This document shows, in pieces, positions 16,611 to 24,841 of a DNA stretch of 64,000 nucleotides (positions are counted from its first letter, which is position 1; each line of letters starts with the position of its first letter). The notes below the pieces were generated by a model. It made no database searches. It was not told the DNA's origin and was given only the letters and a program-made list of their open reading frames with translations. The DNA lies in NCBI GenBank assembly GCA_020852815.1, contig JADZAN010000015.1, positions 1 through 64,000 on the forward strand. Reading direction: 5' to 3'. The stretch comes from Gemmatimonadaceae bacterium (lineage in GTDB: Bacteria > Gemmatimonadota > Gemmatimonadetes > Gemmatimonadales > Gemmatimonadaceae). The position numbers and the translations under genes are program-made.

Positions 16611-18347
16611 CGGCGTCCCCTGTGGCGCGGCCTGCCCGTCATGACGGGGCTCGCTGGCGCCGAAGTTCACGCCGCCGGGAGTTCGGAGCACCGCCTGCCC
16701 CCAGCCAAAGACGCTCGACCGCGGCCCCACATCGCGCACATCGTGCCCCATGGCCTTGAGCTCGGCGCGCACGCTGGCGGGAACGAGCGTCTCCACGTTC
16801 ACGTCGCACCCCTCGAACGAGGACTTGGAGAATCGCCCAGCCTCCAGCGCCTGCTGTATGGTCATCCCGTGGTCGGCGATGTTGGAGACGAACTGCGCGT
16901 GCGCCTGCGACTGGTTCCACCCGCCCATGATGCCGAAGCCGATGCGCACGCCATCCTTCTCCATGAAGCCGGGGATGATCGTGTGCAACGGGCGCTTGCG
17001 CGGCGCGAGGACGTTCACCGCATTCGCGTCGAGGGAGAAGAGCGAACCACGGTTGTGCAGCAGGACGCCGGTGCCCGGCGCGGTGAGGCCCGAGCCAAAC
17101 TCGGAATAGATGGACTGGATGAGCGAGACGATGTTCCCGTCCTTGTCCACGACCGTCAGGTAGATCGTCTCGCTCCCCTTCACGCCGCTCACCGATGCGT
17201 ACTGGGCCGGTGGCACGTCGCAGGTTGCCCGTGCCGGGTTGATCGCCTTCGCACGCTCGGCGGCCTTTGCCTTGTCGAGCATGGCCCTGGCCGGCACGGT
17301 GGTGAAGTGCGGGTCCGCGGTGTACCTGAGCATGTCGGCGTAGGCCAGCTTCTTGGCCTCGATCATCGTGTGCAGCGCGCGCGTGCTGTGAAAGCCCCAC
17401 GCCTGCATGGGGAACTGCTCCATGAGGTTGAGCATCATCAGCGCGGCGATTCCCTGTGTTGGCGCGGGGAGTTCGTACACCGTCCACCCGCGGTACGTGG
17501 TGCTGATCGGGTCCACCCAGTCGGGTTGCAGCTCGCGGAGGTCGTCGAGTTGCAGCGTCCCCCCTTCCTCCCGCGACAGGCGCACGATGGCCTCGGCCAC
17601 GGGACCAGTGTAGAAGCCGTCGCGACCGCTGGCGGCGATGCGGCGCAGCGTGGCGGCAAGGTCGGGGTTGCGGAACACGTCGCCTTCCCGGGGCGCGCGC
17701 CCCCCATCGAGCAGGAAGGTGGCCCGGGTATACGGGTTGGCCGAGAGCTTGGCGACGGCGTTCCCCCACATGCGGGCCACCTGTTCGGTGACTGGGAAGC
17801 CATGCTCCGCGTAATGGATGGCCGGAGCGAGCAGCGCGGCGAAGCCTAACGTTCCGAAGCGATCATGCAGCGCCTGCCACCCCGCCACGGCGCCGGGAAC
17901 GGTGACGGCATGGATCCCGTGCACGCGCGTTTCTCCCTTGGCGCGCAACATCGCCGCGTCGAGTCCGCGTGGCGACCACCCGGCGGCGTTGAGCCCGTGC
18001 AGCCGTCCCGTCTTCGCCTCGTAGACGATGGCGAAGAGGTCTCCGCCAATGCCATCGCCCGACGGCTCGGTGAGGGCAATGACGGCGTTGGCGGCGATGG
18101 CGGCGTCGATCGCGTTCCCTCCCTGCTCGAGGATCTGCGTCCCCGAGCGCGCCGCGAGCGGCGACGACGACGCCACGATGCCGAGCGTGGTCGTGACCAT
18201 CGAGCGGCCGACGACCGGGAGCGGCGCCGCGGCAGTGGATTGCGCGTCCGATTGCGAAGGGAGCATGGCGAGGAAGGCGAGCGACGGGAGCGCGGCGCGA
18301 CGGAGGGTCCGCGGCGTGACGCTGGACGAATCGAGGGGTGTCGGCAT
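16587..18347 (-). CDS. ggt: Gamma-glutamyltransferase (periplasmic)
   Basis: A 586-residue Ntn-hydrolase precursor with a signal peptide (LPSLAFLAMLPSQSDAQ). It has the large-subunit motifs ILEQGGNAIDAAIAA and EPSGDGIGGDLFA, and the autocleavage region GSETIYLTVVDKDGNIVSL, where the Thr after GSE is the expected nucleophile of the small subunit. The C-terminal subunit has PRKRPLHTIIPGF and a GIMGGWNQSQ segment typical of the YwrD-like subgroup. The enzyme would hydrolyse or transfer gamma-glutamyl groups from glutathione and peptides in the periplasm. ATG 18347 starts the signal peptide; the longer open frame is low-complexity. It is divergent from the transglutaminase-like gene. Confidence 0.93.
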   Translation of the reverse strand: MPTPLDSSSVTPRTLRRAALPSLAFLAMLPSQSDAQSTAAAPLPVVGRSMVTTTLGIVASSSPLAARSGTQILEQGGNAIDAAIAANAVIALTEPSGDGIGGDLFAIVYEAKTGRLHGLNAAGWSPRGLDAAMLRAKGETRVHGIHAVTVPGAVAGWQALHDRFGTLGFAALLAPAIHYAEHGFPVTEQVARMWGNAVAKLSANPYTRATFLLDGGRAPREGDVFRNPDLAATLRRIAASGRDGFYTGPVAEAIVRLSREEGGTLQLDDLRELQPDWVDPISTTYRGWTVYELPAPTQGIAALMMLNLMEQFPMQAWGFHSTRALHTMIEAKKLAYADMLRYTADPHFTTVPARAMLDKAKAAERAKAINPARATCDVPPAQYASVSGVKGSETIYLTVVDKDGNIVSLIQSIYSEFGSGLTAPGTGVLLHNRGSLFSLDANAVNVLAPRKRPLHTIIPGFMEKDGVRIGFGIMGGWNQSQAHAQFVSNIADHGMTIQQALEAGRFSKSSFEGCDVNVETLVPASVRAELKAMGHDVRDVGPRSSVFGWGQAVLRTPGGVNFGASEPRHDGQAAPQGTPLPAPPRR

Positions 18348-18486
18348 GGGGCGACATTCGACCGTGCGGCGTCGCTCGTCAAGGCGGCGTGATTCGCCTG
18401 CACGGCCGGGAAAGTGGCGCTGGCCTCCGCGCCTCGGGCTTGGTAGCGTTCGCGCGCCCAATCGCGACCTGGCCATCTTTCCGCCC

Positions 18487-19176
18487 ATGTCCCGTCGTCC
18501 GGATCTCGACGCACTCCTCGTCCCGCCGCTCCGCACGCCGGGGCGCGCCGCGTACACCGCTGCTGAATGGCGCCTCATCGAGCGGCTGCGCACGCCTCGT
18601 CAGGTGCAACGTTACCTGCGCTCGCTGCCATACAATTGGGAACACACGCTGCGCAGCTTTCGCGGTTCGGTGGCGGTGGGGCGGGCCCACTGCCTGGAGG
18701 CGGTATTTTTTGCCGCCGCCATCCTGGAGCACCACGGCTATCCGCCGACCGTTCTCGACATCGAGTCGGATGACGGGCTCGATCATGTCCTCTTTCTCTT
18801 CCGGGAGGGTGGGAAGTGGGGGACGGTGGCGCGCTCGCGGGACTTCGGGTTGCACGGGCGCCCCGCGGTCTTTCGCACCATTCCCGCCCTCGTGTCTAGC
18901 TACATGGACCCGTACGTGGACGGGACTGGGCGCCTCAACGCGTGGGGCGTGGCCCACCTAGACCAGCTGACGAGGGCCGACTGGCGCCTAAGCGGCAAGA
19001 GCGTGCGACGGGTCGAGCGCGCCCTCATCGACATGCCGCATGCTCCGCTGGCGATGGGTGAACGGCGCTATCGGAGAGCGCTGCGCCGCTTCCAGGCGTT
19101 CAAGGCGAGTGGGCGGGCCATCACGCGGCGCTCCCAGCGCGCGCTGTACGGCGAGCAGGTCGACCGCTGGTGGTAG
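18487..19176 (+). CDS. Transglutaminase-like cysteine protein
   Basis: A 229-residue cytoplasmic protein with a papain-like transglutaminase core: AHCLEAVFFAAAILEHHGYPP carries the nucleophile Cys near residue 73, and DDGLDHVLFLFREGGKWGTVARS carries the His near 101, followed by candidate Asp residues. It begins after ATG 18487 with a helical lead (EWRLIERLRTPRQVQRYLRS). The C-terminal third is basic. Members of this superfamily act as peptidases or amide-forming enzymes, and many remain uncharacterised. It is a single gene, divergent from ggt with a 139-base shared promoter region. Confidence 0.78.
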   Translation: MSRRPDLDALLVPPLRTPGRAAYTAAEWRLIERLRTPRQVQRYLRSLPYNWEHTLRSFRGSVAVGRAHCLEAVFFAAAILEHHGYPPTVLDIESDDGLDHVLFLFREGGKWGTVARSRDFGLHGRPAVFRTIPALVSSYMDPYVDGTGRLNAWGVAHLDQLTRADWRLSGKSVRRVERALIDMPHAPLAMGERRYRRALRRFQAFKASGRAITRRSQRALYGEQVDRWW

Positions 19177-19309
19177 CGCGCCAGGGTGCGGCAGCGTGCG
19201 GCGAGGTGCAACGCGCACGCCCTGAGGGCGACGTCGTGTCGACGTCAAGTCCAGGAACAGAGACGTGAAGGCACCGTGAACGTGCCGCGTTGGTCGCTCC
19301 GCGTTTCTA

Positions 19310-21058
19310 ATGAAATCGGGTCTTCCGCTTTCTTTGATCAGACCCAATCTTTGCAGCGCCTTCGGGGCGCGATGTCGACGGCACATCGCGTCTCTCTTCC
19401 TTCCCGCCGTCACGCTCCAAACCGACCGGCTCCCTGCCATCATCGGTTGGAGACTGCGACTGCTTCCGACCTTGACGGCTGTCCCTCCTGTTGGGGAGCG
19501 CCTGCCTCCCGAATCGAAATCGTGTTCATTCCTCGACCTCACGAGTGAGGGGATCTGGCACGCGTGTGCCACACCCGGCATTGCCATCACGCTACCAGTG
19601 GAGGAACAGGTACGACTGATCCTGCGCGATGGCGTCATGGTGGAGTGCAACGACGCCATGGCGCGCATGTGCGGACTCCGCAAGGGACCGCAGCTCACGG
19701 GGCTCAGGATCGGGCAGTTGATCGCGGAGGGAGATCCGCAGAACCAGGACTACCTGAGCGCGTTTGTGCGCAACGGCTATCGCCTGGAGGGACACGAGTC
19801 GATCGAGCGCACGGTCGACGGGACGCGGCGCATTGTCCTCAACTCGCTGGTGGGGATCGTGCGCGATGGGATGCTGGTCGAGGCGTGGGGCTCGCAGACG
19901 GACATCACCGAGCACAAGCGCGCCGAGGCGCAGGCCCGTCAGGCGCAGGCGATGGATGCGGTGAGCCGTCTCGCGGGGAGCGTCGCGCACGACTTCAACA
20001 ACCTTCTCACGACGATCCTCACCTCGGTCGAACTTCTGCTCGACCAGTTCGACTCGGCATCGCCAGCGCGGAGCGACGCGGAGGAAATTCGTCGCTCGGC
20101 GCGGCGGGGGGCCGAGCTTACGCGACAGCTCCTCGCGCTGTCCCGCCAGCAGGTGCTCGCGCCGCGCCCGATCGACGTGCATGCACTGGTGCGACGCATC
20201 GAGGGCGACATTCGCAACGTCTTTGCCTCGACGGCGAAGGTCGACTTCACCTTCGGCGACGGACCGGGGATCGCGCACGTCGACATGGAGGAGTTGGAGC
20301 AGATGCTCGTCCACCTCGCGACGCACGCCGCCGAGGTGATCGGCGAGCGCGGCGCATTCGCGATGGACGTGCGTCGCGACCGCGTGGCCGAGGCGCGGGC
20401 CGCGCTCCCCGACCTCGTGGCACCTGGCGAGTACGTCGCCATCCGCCTGCAGCACTCCGGCGTGCAGCTCTCGTCGCAGATCGGGCCGTCGCTCCTCGAG
20501 CCATTCGCTGGCTCGGAGATTCCCTCGTTAGGCTCCGGGCTGGCGCTGGCGACCATGTACGGCTTCGTGCGGCAGAGCGGCGGGGCGGTGGTGCTCGAGC
20601 CTGCCCAGACCGGGGTCTCGCTCACCATCTACTTCCCGGCGTCGTCGCTCCCGACGCCGGCGATGCCGTCGCACCTGGCGAGCGACCGCAGCGGGCGGCG
20701 CACCGTACTTCTGGCGGAGGACGAGCCCACCGTCCGCCTGATGATGAAGCGCGTCCTCGAGCGCGCCGGCTTCTCCGTGATGCAGGCCAGCAACGGCGAG
20801 GAGGCGCTGGAAATCGCGCGCGCCTACGACTCGACGATCGACATCCTGGTCACCGACGTGATCATGCCCGGCATGGGAGGCGGCGAACTCTCGCGCGTCC
20901 TGCGCCGCGAACGCCCCGGGATCCGGATCCTCCACGTCTCCGGTTACACGGCGGGCGCGCTACGCCATCACGATGTACTGCAAGCGGGCGCCGCGTTCCT
21001 GCAGAAGCCGTTCTCGCCGCAGACTTTCTTGGCGAAGCTGCAGGAGATACTCGTCTGA
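19310..21058 (+). CDS. PAS / histidine-kinase-like / receiver hybrid protein with degenerate ATPase domain
   Basis: Up to 582 residues. Domains: a PAS module beginning SFLDLTSEGIWHAC (about 75-200), a dimerisation/phosphoacceptor helix VAHDFNNLLTTI (His about 225), an ATPase-fold region (about 330-445) and a C-terminal receiver (about 465-580, LAEDEPT, phosphoacceptor Asp in LVTDVIMPGM, Lys in LQKPF). The ATPase region lacks key residues: the N-box reads EQMLVHLATHAAEVIG, with His where Asn is expected, and the G1 box reads LQHSGVQLSSQ where a DTGxGM sequence is expected. G2 is partly kept (GSGLALATMYG). It is therefore doubtful that it autophosphorylates; the receiver looks intact. The start is uncertain: about 70 residues before the PAS domain are not recognisable. 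Confidence 0.85.
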   Translation: MKSGLPLSLIRPNLCSAFGARCRRHIASLFLPAVTLQTDRLPAIIGWRLRLLPTLTAVPPVGERLPPESKSCSFLDLTSEGIWHACATPGIAITLPVEEQVRLILRDGVMVECNDAMARMCGLRKGPQLTGLRIGQLIAEGDPQNQDYLSAFVRNGYRLEGHESIERTVDGTRRIVLNSLVGIVRDGMLVEAWGSQTDITEHKRAEAQARQAQAMDAVSRLAGSVAHDFNNLLTTILTSVELLLDQFDSASPARSDAEEIRRSARRGAELTRQLLALSRQQVLAPRPIDVHALVRRIEGDIRNVFASTAKVDFTFGDGPGIAHVDMEELEQMLVHLATHAAEVIGERGAFAMDVRRDRVAEARAALPDLVAPGEYVAIRLQHSGVQLSSQIGPSLLEPFAGSEIPSLGSGLALATMYGFVRQSGGAVVLEPAQTGVSLTIYFPASSLPTPAMPSHLASDRSGRRTVLLAEDEPTVRLMMKRVLERAGFSVMQASNGEEALEIARAYDSTIDILVTDVIMPGMGGGELSRVLRRERPGIRILHVSGYTAGALRHHDVLQAGAAFLQKPFSPQTFLAKLQEILV

Positions 21059-21421
21059 GGACGAGAAGACGAGAGGACGAGAAGACGAGAAGACGAGAAG
21101 ACGAGAAGCCTGCCCCAGCGAAAGCTGGGGACGAGGGGCCTGAGCCCATCGAAGGCGGGGGATGAGGTAGGGCATGGACTGAAGCTTGACACGGAGGTAC
21201 GCGGAGGGGCACGGAGGAAGGTCGCGCCATGACAAACTCCTCCGTGCGCCTCCGTGCTCCCTCCGTGATCCTCCGTGTCGTGCTTTCTGTGTTGGGGGCT
21301 CCACTTCCCCTTGGCGTCGCGCGCAGGCCTCTCGCACCCCACCCCCTCGTCCCCAGCTTTCGCTGGGGCAGGCTTCTCGTCCTCTCGTCTTCTCGTCTTC
21401 TCGTCTTCTCGTCCTCTCGTC
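21059..21421. repeat. Large inverted repeat field: family B, family C, family B reversed
   Basis: This gap of about 360 bases between convergent genes has no gene. 21059-21165 carries GACGAGAA octamers and the hairpin CCCCAGCGAAAGCTGGGG. 21181-21290 carries ACGGAGG units facing CCTCCGTG units, as at 11-112. 21340-21421 is the reverse complement of the first block (CCCCAGCTTTCGCTGGGG followed by CTCGTCTT octamers). The whole field is an imperfect giant palindrome. Confidence 0.9.
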
Positions 21422-22702
21422 CTACGGTGTATACGTCGCCCGCCCAACCCCAGAGAGCGACGAGACGATGAGCAGTGCCCACTGCGGCCCCTTCCACCCC
21501 TCCTTGCCGTCGTCGTAGGACTCGGTGATCGCGTGCGCGCCGCTCCCGATGCCGCCGCCGGAGATGGTGATCGCGGGAATGCCGAGGCTCATCGGGATGT
21601 TGGCGTCGGTACTGCTGGCGCCCGTGCGCGAGGTGAAGCCGAGTGACTTGCCGGCGGCGAGCGCGGTGCGCGCGATGAAGGAGGTGTCGTTCACCTGCGC
21701 CGCCGGGCGGAACCCCATCTCGGTGATCTTGAGCGACACGCTGTCCTTCGATCCCGGCAGGCGCGCGTTCTCCTCGCGCAGCGCGGCGGCCAGCACCGCG
21801 CGGAACTTCGCATCCACCTTGGCCAACTCGTCCGGCGACTCGGAGCGCATGTCCACTTCCATCTGCCCCATCGGCGAGATGGTGTTGACCGACGTGCCGC
21901 CAGACACAATGCCGACGTTGAACGTCGTCTTGGGCGTCCTGGGAACCTGGAAGTCGGCCATCTTGGCAATCGCGCGACCCATCGCGTGAATCGGGCTGGG
22001 CATGCCGAACGCGCCATAGCTGTGCCCGCCCGGACCAACGAACTGCACGAGGTAGCGATTGCTTCCCACGCCGCCAGTGGTGAGGCCCAGGCCAATGCCG
22101 TCGACGGAGATGAAGTAGTCGATCTTCATCGGCGGCTTGCGGAACAGGTAGCGCATCCCGCGCAGGTTCCCCGGCCCCTCCTCGCCCACGTTGGCGATGA
22201 AGAGGATCGTCCCCGGCGTTTGCACCTTTTGCGCCTGCATGGCGCGCGCAACGGCGAGTACGGTCGCCAGCCCGCGGCAATCGTCGCCGATTCCCGGGGC
22301 CGTGTACTTCGAGCCGTCCTGCTTCACCTTCACGTCCGTCCCCTCGGGGAAGACGGTGTCGAGGTGACCGGCAATCGCCACGGTGGGGCCATTCCCCTGC
22401 CCTTTCCGCTCGGCGATCACGTTGCCGATCGAGTCGATCGTCACGCTGAGCCCTAACGCTTCGAAGCGTCGCTTCATCTCCAGCCCGCGCTTCTCCTCCT
22501 TGAACGGCGGGGCGGGGATCTCGCAGATCGAGACCTGTTGCTCGAGCGTCCACGCGTTGTCGCGCTGGATCTGCTCCATCGCCGCCTTCACGGCGGGGTG
22601 CGTGGTGGGAATCGCGGGCTGCTGCGCGATGAGCGGGAGCGCGGCGACGGCGAGGAGCGCGGTCGCGGCGGCGGTGGACGAGGCGTGCGTGCGAAACGAC
22701 AT
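21422..22702 (-). CDS. Secreted M20-family metallopeptidase
   Basis: A 426-residue exported peptidase with a signal peptide ending PLIAQQP. The di-zinc ligand motifs of the M20/T-type fold are present: AGHLDTVFPEG (His, Asp), GIGDDCRGLA (bridging Asp), ANVGEEGPGNLRG (catalytic Glu and ligand Glu), SVDGIG (Asp) and GAHAITESYDDG (His). A dimerisation domain lies between (about 215-325). Such enzymes release amino acids from di- or tripeptides. ATG 22702 starts the signal peptide; the gene follows the asparaginase by 40 bases on the same strand. Its stop codon lies at the edge of the repeat field. Confidence 0.92.
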   Translation of the reverse strand: MSFRTHASSTAAATALLAVAALPLIAQQPAIPTTHPAVKAAMEQIQRDNAWTLEQQVSICEIPAPPFKEEKRGLEMKRRFEALGLSVTIDSIGNVIAERKGQGNGPTVAIAGHLDTVFPEGTDVKVKQDGSKYTAPGIGDDCRGLATVLAVARAMQAQKVQTPGTILFIANVGEEGPGNLRGMRYLFRKPPMKIDYFISVDGIGLGLTTGGVGSNRYLVQFVGPGGHSYGAFGMPSPIHAMGRAIAKMADFQVPRTPKTTFNVGIVSGGTSVNTISPMGQMEVDMRSESPDELAKVDAKFRAVLAAALREENARLPGSKDSVSLKITEMGFRPAAQVNDTSFIARTALAAGKSLGFTSRTGASSTDANIPMSLGIPAITISGGGIGSGAHAITESYDDGKEGWKGPQWALLIVSSLSGVGRATYTP

Positions 22703-22742
22703 GGCGTGCGAGATGGATCGTGGCTGGGGAGTGGAGCGGGAC

Positions 22743-23837
22743 TCAGCGCGCGTCGAACACGTCGGCCATCGCGCCGGCGTCGAGACCGACGCCAAGGGCG
22801 AGCATGAGGAGGATGCGTGCCTTCTGCGGATTGAGGTCGGTGGCGCCGATCGTGGCGCCGATTGTGGCGCCGGTCGCGGCGTCGCGGCCCTGCGACGAAG
22901 CATCGCGCGAGCCGCTGCCCCGCCCCATTCCTACGCGCCCGCTCCCGGTACGGTTGGAGATCACGACCGTCACGCCGCGCTGAGTGGCGCGTTCGAGGGC
23001 GCGCGACATGGCCGGCGTCGCGCCACCGCGCCCCACGCCAGCCAGGACGAGCCCGCGCGCACCCGCATTCACGAGCGCGTCGACCTGCACCGAGTCGGCG
23101 CCGATGTACGCGTACACCACGTCGACCCTCGGAAACTCGCCAATCCGCTTGAGGTCGAAACGGGGGGCGGCACAGCGCCCCGAAGGCTGCGCTGGAGGAG
23201 GACGATGAAAAACGAGCGTGTCGGGATCGGCGAGCCCCAGGACGCCGGCATCGGGGGCGGTGAAGGCGTTGAGCCGCGTGGTGTTGCTCTTGGTCACGTC
23301 GCGAGCCGCGAAGATCTCGTCGTTCATGAGGACGAGCGTCCCCCGTCCGCGCGCGAGCGGGGCAACAGCGGTGCGAACGGCGTTGCGCAGGTTGGCCGGC
23401 CCATCGGCGCCCGCCCAGTTGGCCTGGCGCATGGCCCCGGTCAGGATCACGGGCTCGCACCCGCCCACCGTGAGGGAGAGGAAGTACGCCGTCTCCTCCA
23501 TGGTGTCGGTGCCGTGCGTGATGACGTAGCCGGCGGGGGCGCCGTCGCCGGATTGCAGCTGCCGGATGCGCGCCGCCAGCGCGCGCCACATCGCCTGCGT
23601 CACGCTCCCCGAGGCCACGTTGCTGAACTGCTCCACCGTCACGGTGGCAAGGCGCCCCAGGTCGGGGATCGCATCGGCCAGCTCGCGCCCGCTGCGGCGC
23701 CCGCCGTCACCGATGTTGGAGATCGTCCCGCCCGTGGCGAGGACGTGGACGCGCGGCGGCGCGCCCTGCGCCCCCAGCGATGACGTCGCGGCGAGCGCGA
23801 GGGCCGGCAGGAGCGCTCGCGTCGCCGCCCGCGCCAT
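22743..23837 (-). CDS. Type II (periplasmic) L-asparaginase
   Basis: A 364-residue exported asparaginase. The signal peptide spans about 1-23. Catalytic signatures are VLATGGTISN (first Thr), ITHGTDTMEET (second Thr and Asp) and DVTKSNTTRLNAF (Lys). The family C-terminal segment LNPQKARILLMLAL is present. Just before it is an unusual low-complexity insertion with GATIGATIGAT, encoded by three 12-base tandem units at about 22840-22875. It hydrolyses L-asparagine, often also glutamine, to the acid and ammonia. The start is only 2 bases past the stop of the aminotransferase gene, so the two are coupled. Confidence 0.93.
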   Translation of the reverse strand: MARAATRALLPALALAATSSLGAQGAPPRVHVLATGGTISNIGDGGRRSGRELADAIPDLGRLATVTVEQFSNVASGSVTQAMWRALAARIRQLQSGDGAPAGYVITHGTDTMEETAYFLSLTVGGCEPVILTGAMRQANWAGADGPANLRNAVRTAVAPLARGRGTLVLMNDEIFAARDVTKSNTTRLNAFTAPDAGVLGLADPDTLVFHRPPPAQPSGRCAAPRFDLKRIGEFPRVDVVYAYIGADSVQVDALVNAGARGLVLAGVGRGGATPAMSRALERATQRGVTVVISNRTGSGRVGMGRGSGSRDASSQGRDAATGATIGATIGATDLNPQKARILLMLALGVGLDAGAMADVFDAR

Positions 23838-23839
23838 GC

Positions 23840-24709
23840 CTAACGTCCCCCCGCCGGCACCGCCCCATAGATGCGGGCGGCCAGCGCGTCGTACAACGCC
23901 ATCGACACCTTTCCCGGCTTCCCGTCGCCCACCGGCGCCCCGTCGATCGACACGATCGGCATCACGTCGGTCGTGGTCCCGGTGAGGAAGGCCTCTTGCA
24001 GCTGCGGGAGATGGTGGAGGTGGAACGGCGTCTCGTTCACCGCCATCCCCAGCTCGCGCGCCACCTCGAGCACGACGTCGCGCGTGATCCCCGGAAGGAT
24101 CAGGTTGCTCGACGGATAGGTGCGCAGCTCACCGTCGATCACCCCGAACACGTTGGTGTGCGACCCCTCGGTGACGGCGCTCTCGCGCACGAAGATCGCC
24201 TCGAAGACGCCATGGTCGACCGCATGCTGCTTGGCCATGACGGCCGCCAGCAGGTTCACGGTCTTGATGTCGCAGCGCGACCAGCGGATGTCGGGATACG
24301 TCACCACCGCAATCCCGTTCGAGCGCTTCTCGGTGGGGAGCGAAAAGCGCTGCGCCGAGAGGAAGACGGTGCACGGCGTACCCGCCGGCGGAAAGTGATG
24401 CGTGCGCGGCGCCGCACCGCGCGTGATCTGCAGGTAGACGGTCCCTTCGCCCGACGTGATGTCGTTGCGCTTGAGCAGCTCGAGCGAGACGGCCTCGATC
24501 TCAGCGAGCGAGATGGACGGTTCGAGGCGCAGCTCGCGCAACCCGCGCGCCAGACGCGTCATGTGGCGCCCCGACTCGAACAGGCGACCATCGACGGCAC
24601 GAGTCACCTCGTACACGCCGTCGCCAAAGAAGAAGCCGCGCTCGTCGACCGAGAGCTTGGCTTCGCCGCGGGGGAGGTACTCCCCGTTGAGGTACACGAT
24701 GCTGGACAT
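23840..24709 (-). CDS. dat: D-amino-acid aminotransferase (class IV PLP)
   Basis: A 289-residue fold-type IV aminotransferase. VYLNGEYLPRGEAKLSVDERGFFFGDGVYEV is the family N terminus (Arg and Tyr near residue 30). The PLP Lys is in CDIKTVNLL (about residue 149), followed by EAIFVRESAVTEGSHTNVFGV and a TGTTTDVMPI phosphate-binding loop. Length matches the Bacillus D-alanine aminotransferase (about 283). The upstream open frame to 24745 would run into a hairpin; ATG 24709 has AGGGGA 6 bases upstream and is chosen. It makes D-glutamate and other D-amino acids or recycles them. It heads an operon with asparaginase and M20 peptidase, suggesting amino-acid salvage. A branched-chain aminotransferase is the alternative. 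Confidence 0.88.
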   Translation of the reverse strand: MSSIVYLNGEYLPRGEAKLSVDERGFFFGDGVYEVTRAVDGRLFESGRHMTRLARGLRELRLEPSISLAEIEAVSLELLKRNDITSGEGTVYLQITRGAAPRTHHFPPAGTPCTVFLSAQRFSLPTEKRSNGIAVVTYPDIRWSRCDIKTVNLLAAVMAKQHAVDHGVFEAIFVRESAVTEGSHTNVFGVIDGELRTYPSSNLILPGITRDVVLEVARELGMAVNETPFHLHHLPQLQEAFLTGTTTDVMPIVSIDGAPVGDGKPGKVSMALYDALAARIYGAVPAGGR

Positions 24710-24725
24710 GGCTTCCCCTGTCGTG

Positions 24726-24764
24726 AAACGACCCGTGCCCTCCACTCGGGGGCACGGGTCGTTT
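24726..24764 (-). terminator. Hairpin terminator after the YVTN propeller gene
   Basis: A perfect 15-base-pair stem (24726-24740 with 24750-24764; minus-strand arm AAACGACCCGTGCCC) with a 9-base loop. It lies between the stop of the propeller gene (24842) and the start of the dat operon (24709), so it probably ends the former on the minus strand. The stem ends in GTTT. Confidence 0.75.
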
Positions 24765-24841
24765 TCTACGGCGGGGAGGGCGTCAAGTCAAGCCAAGTCC
24801 GCCGCGCATCGCGATCGTCACCGCCATGGTCGCCCGCACGG

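Noticed and set aside
20862-22553. A 563-residue minus-strand frame covering the kinase 3' end, repeats and M20 gene
   Set aside because: It runs across two real genes in the wrong frame and through intergenic repeats; composition is Arg/Gly/Ala-rich shadow sequence.
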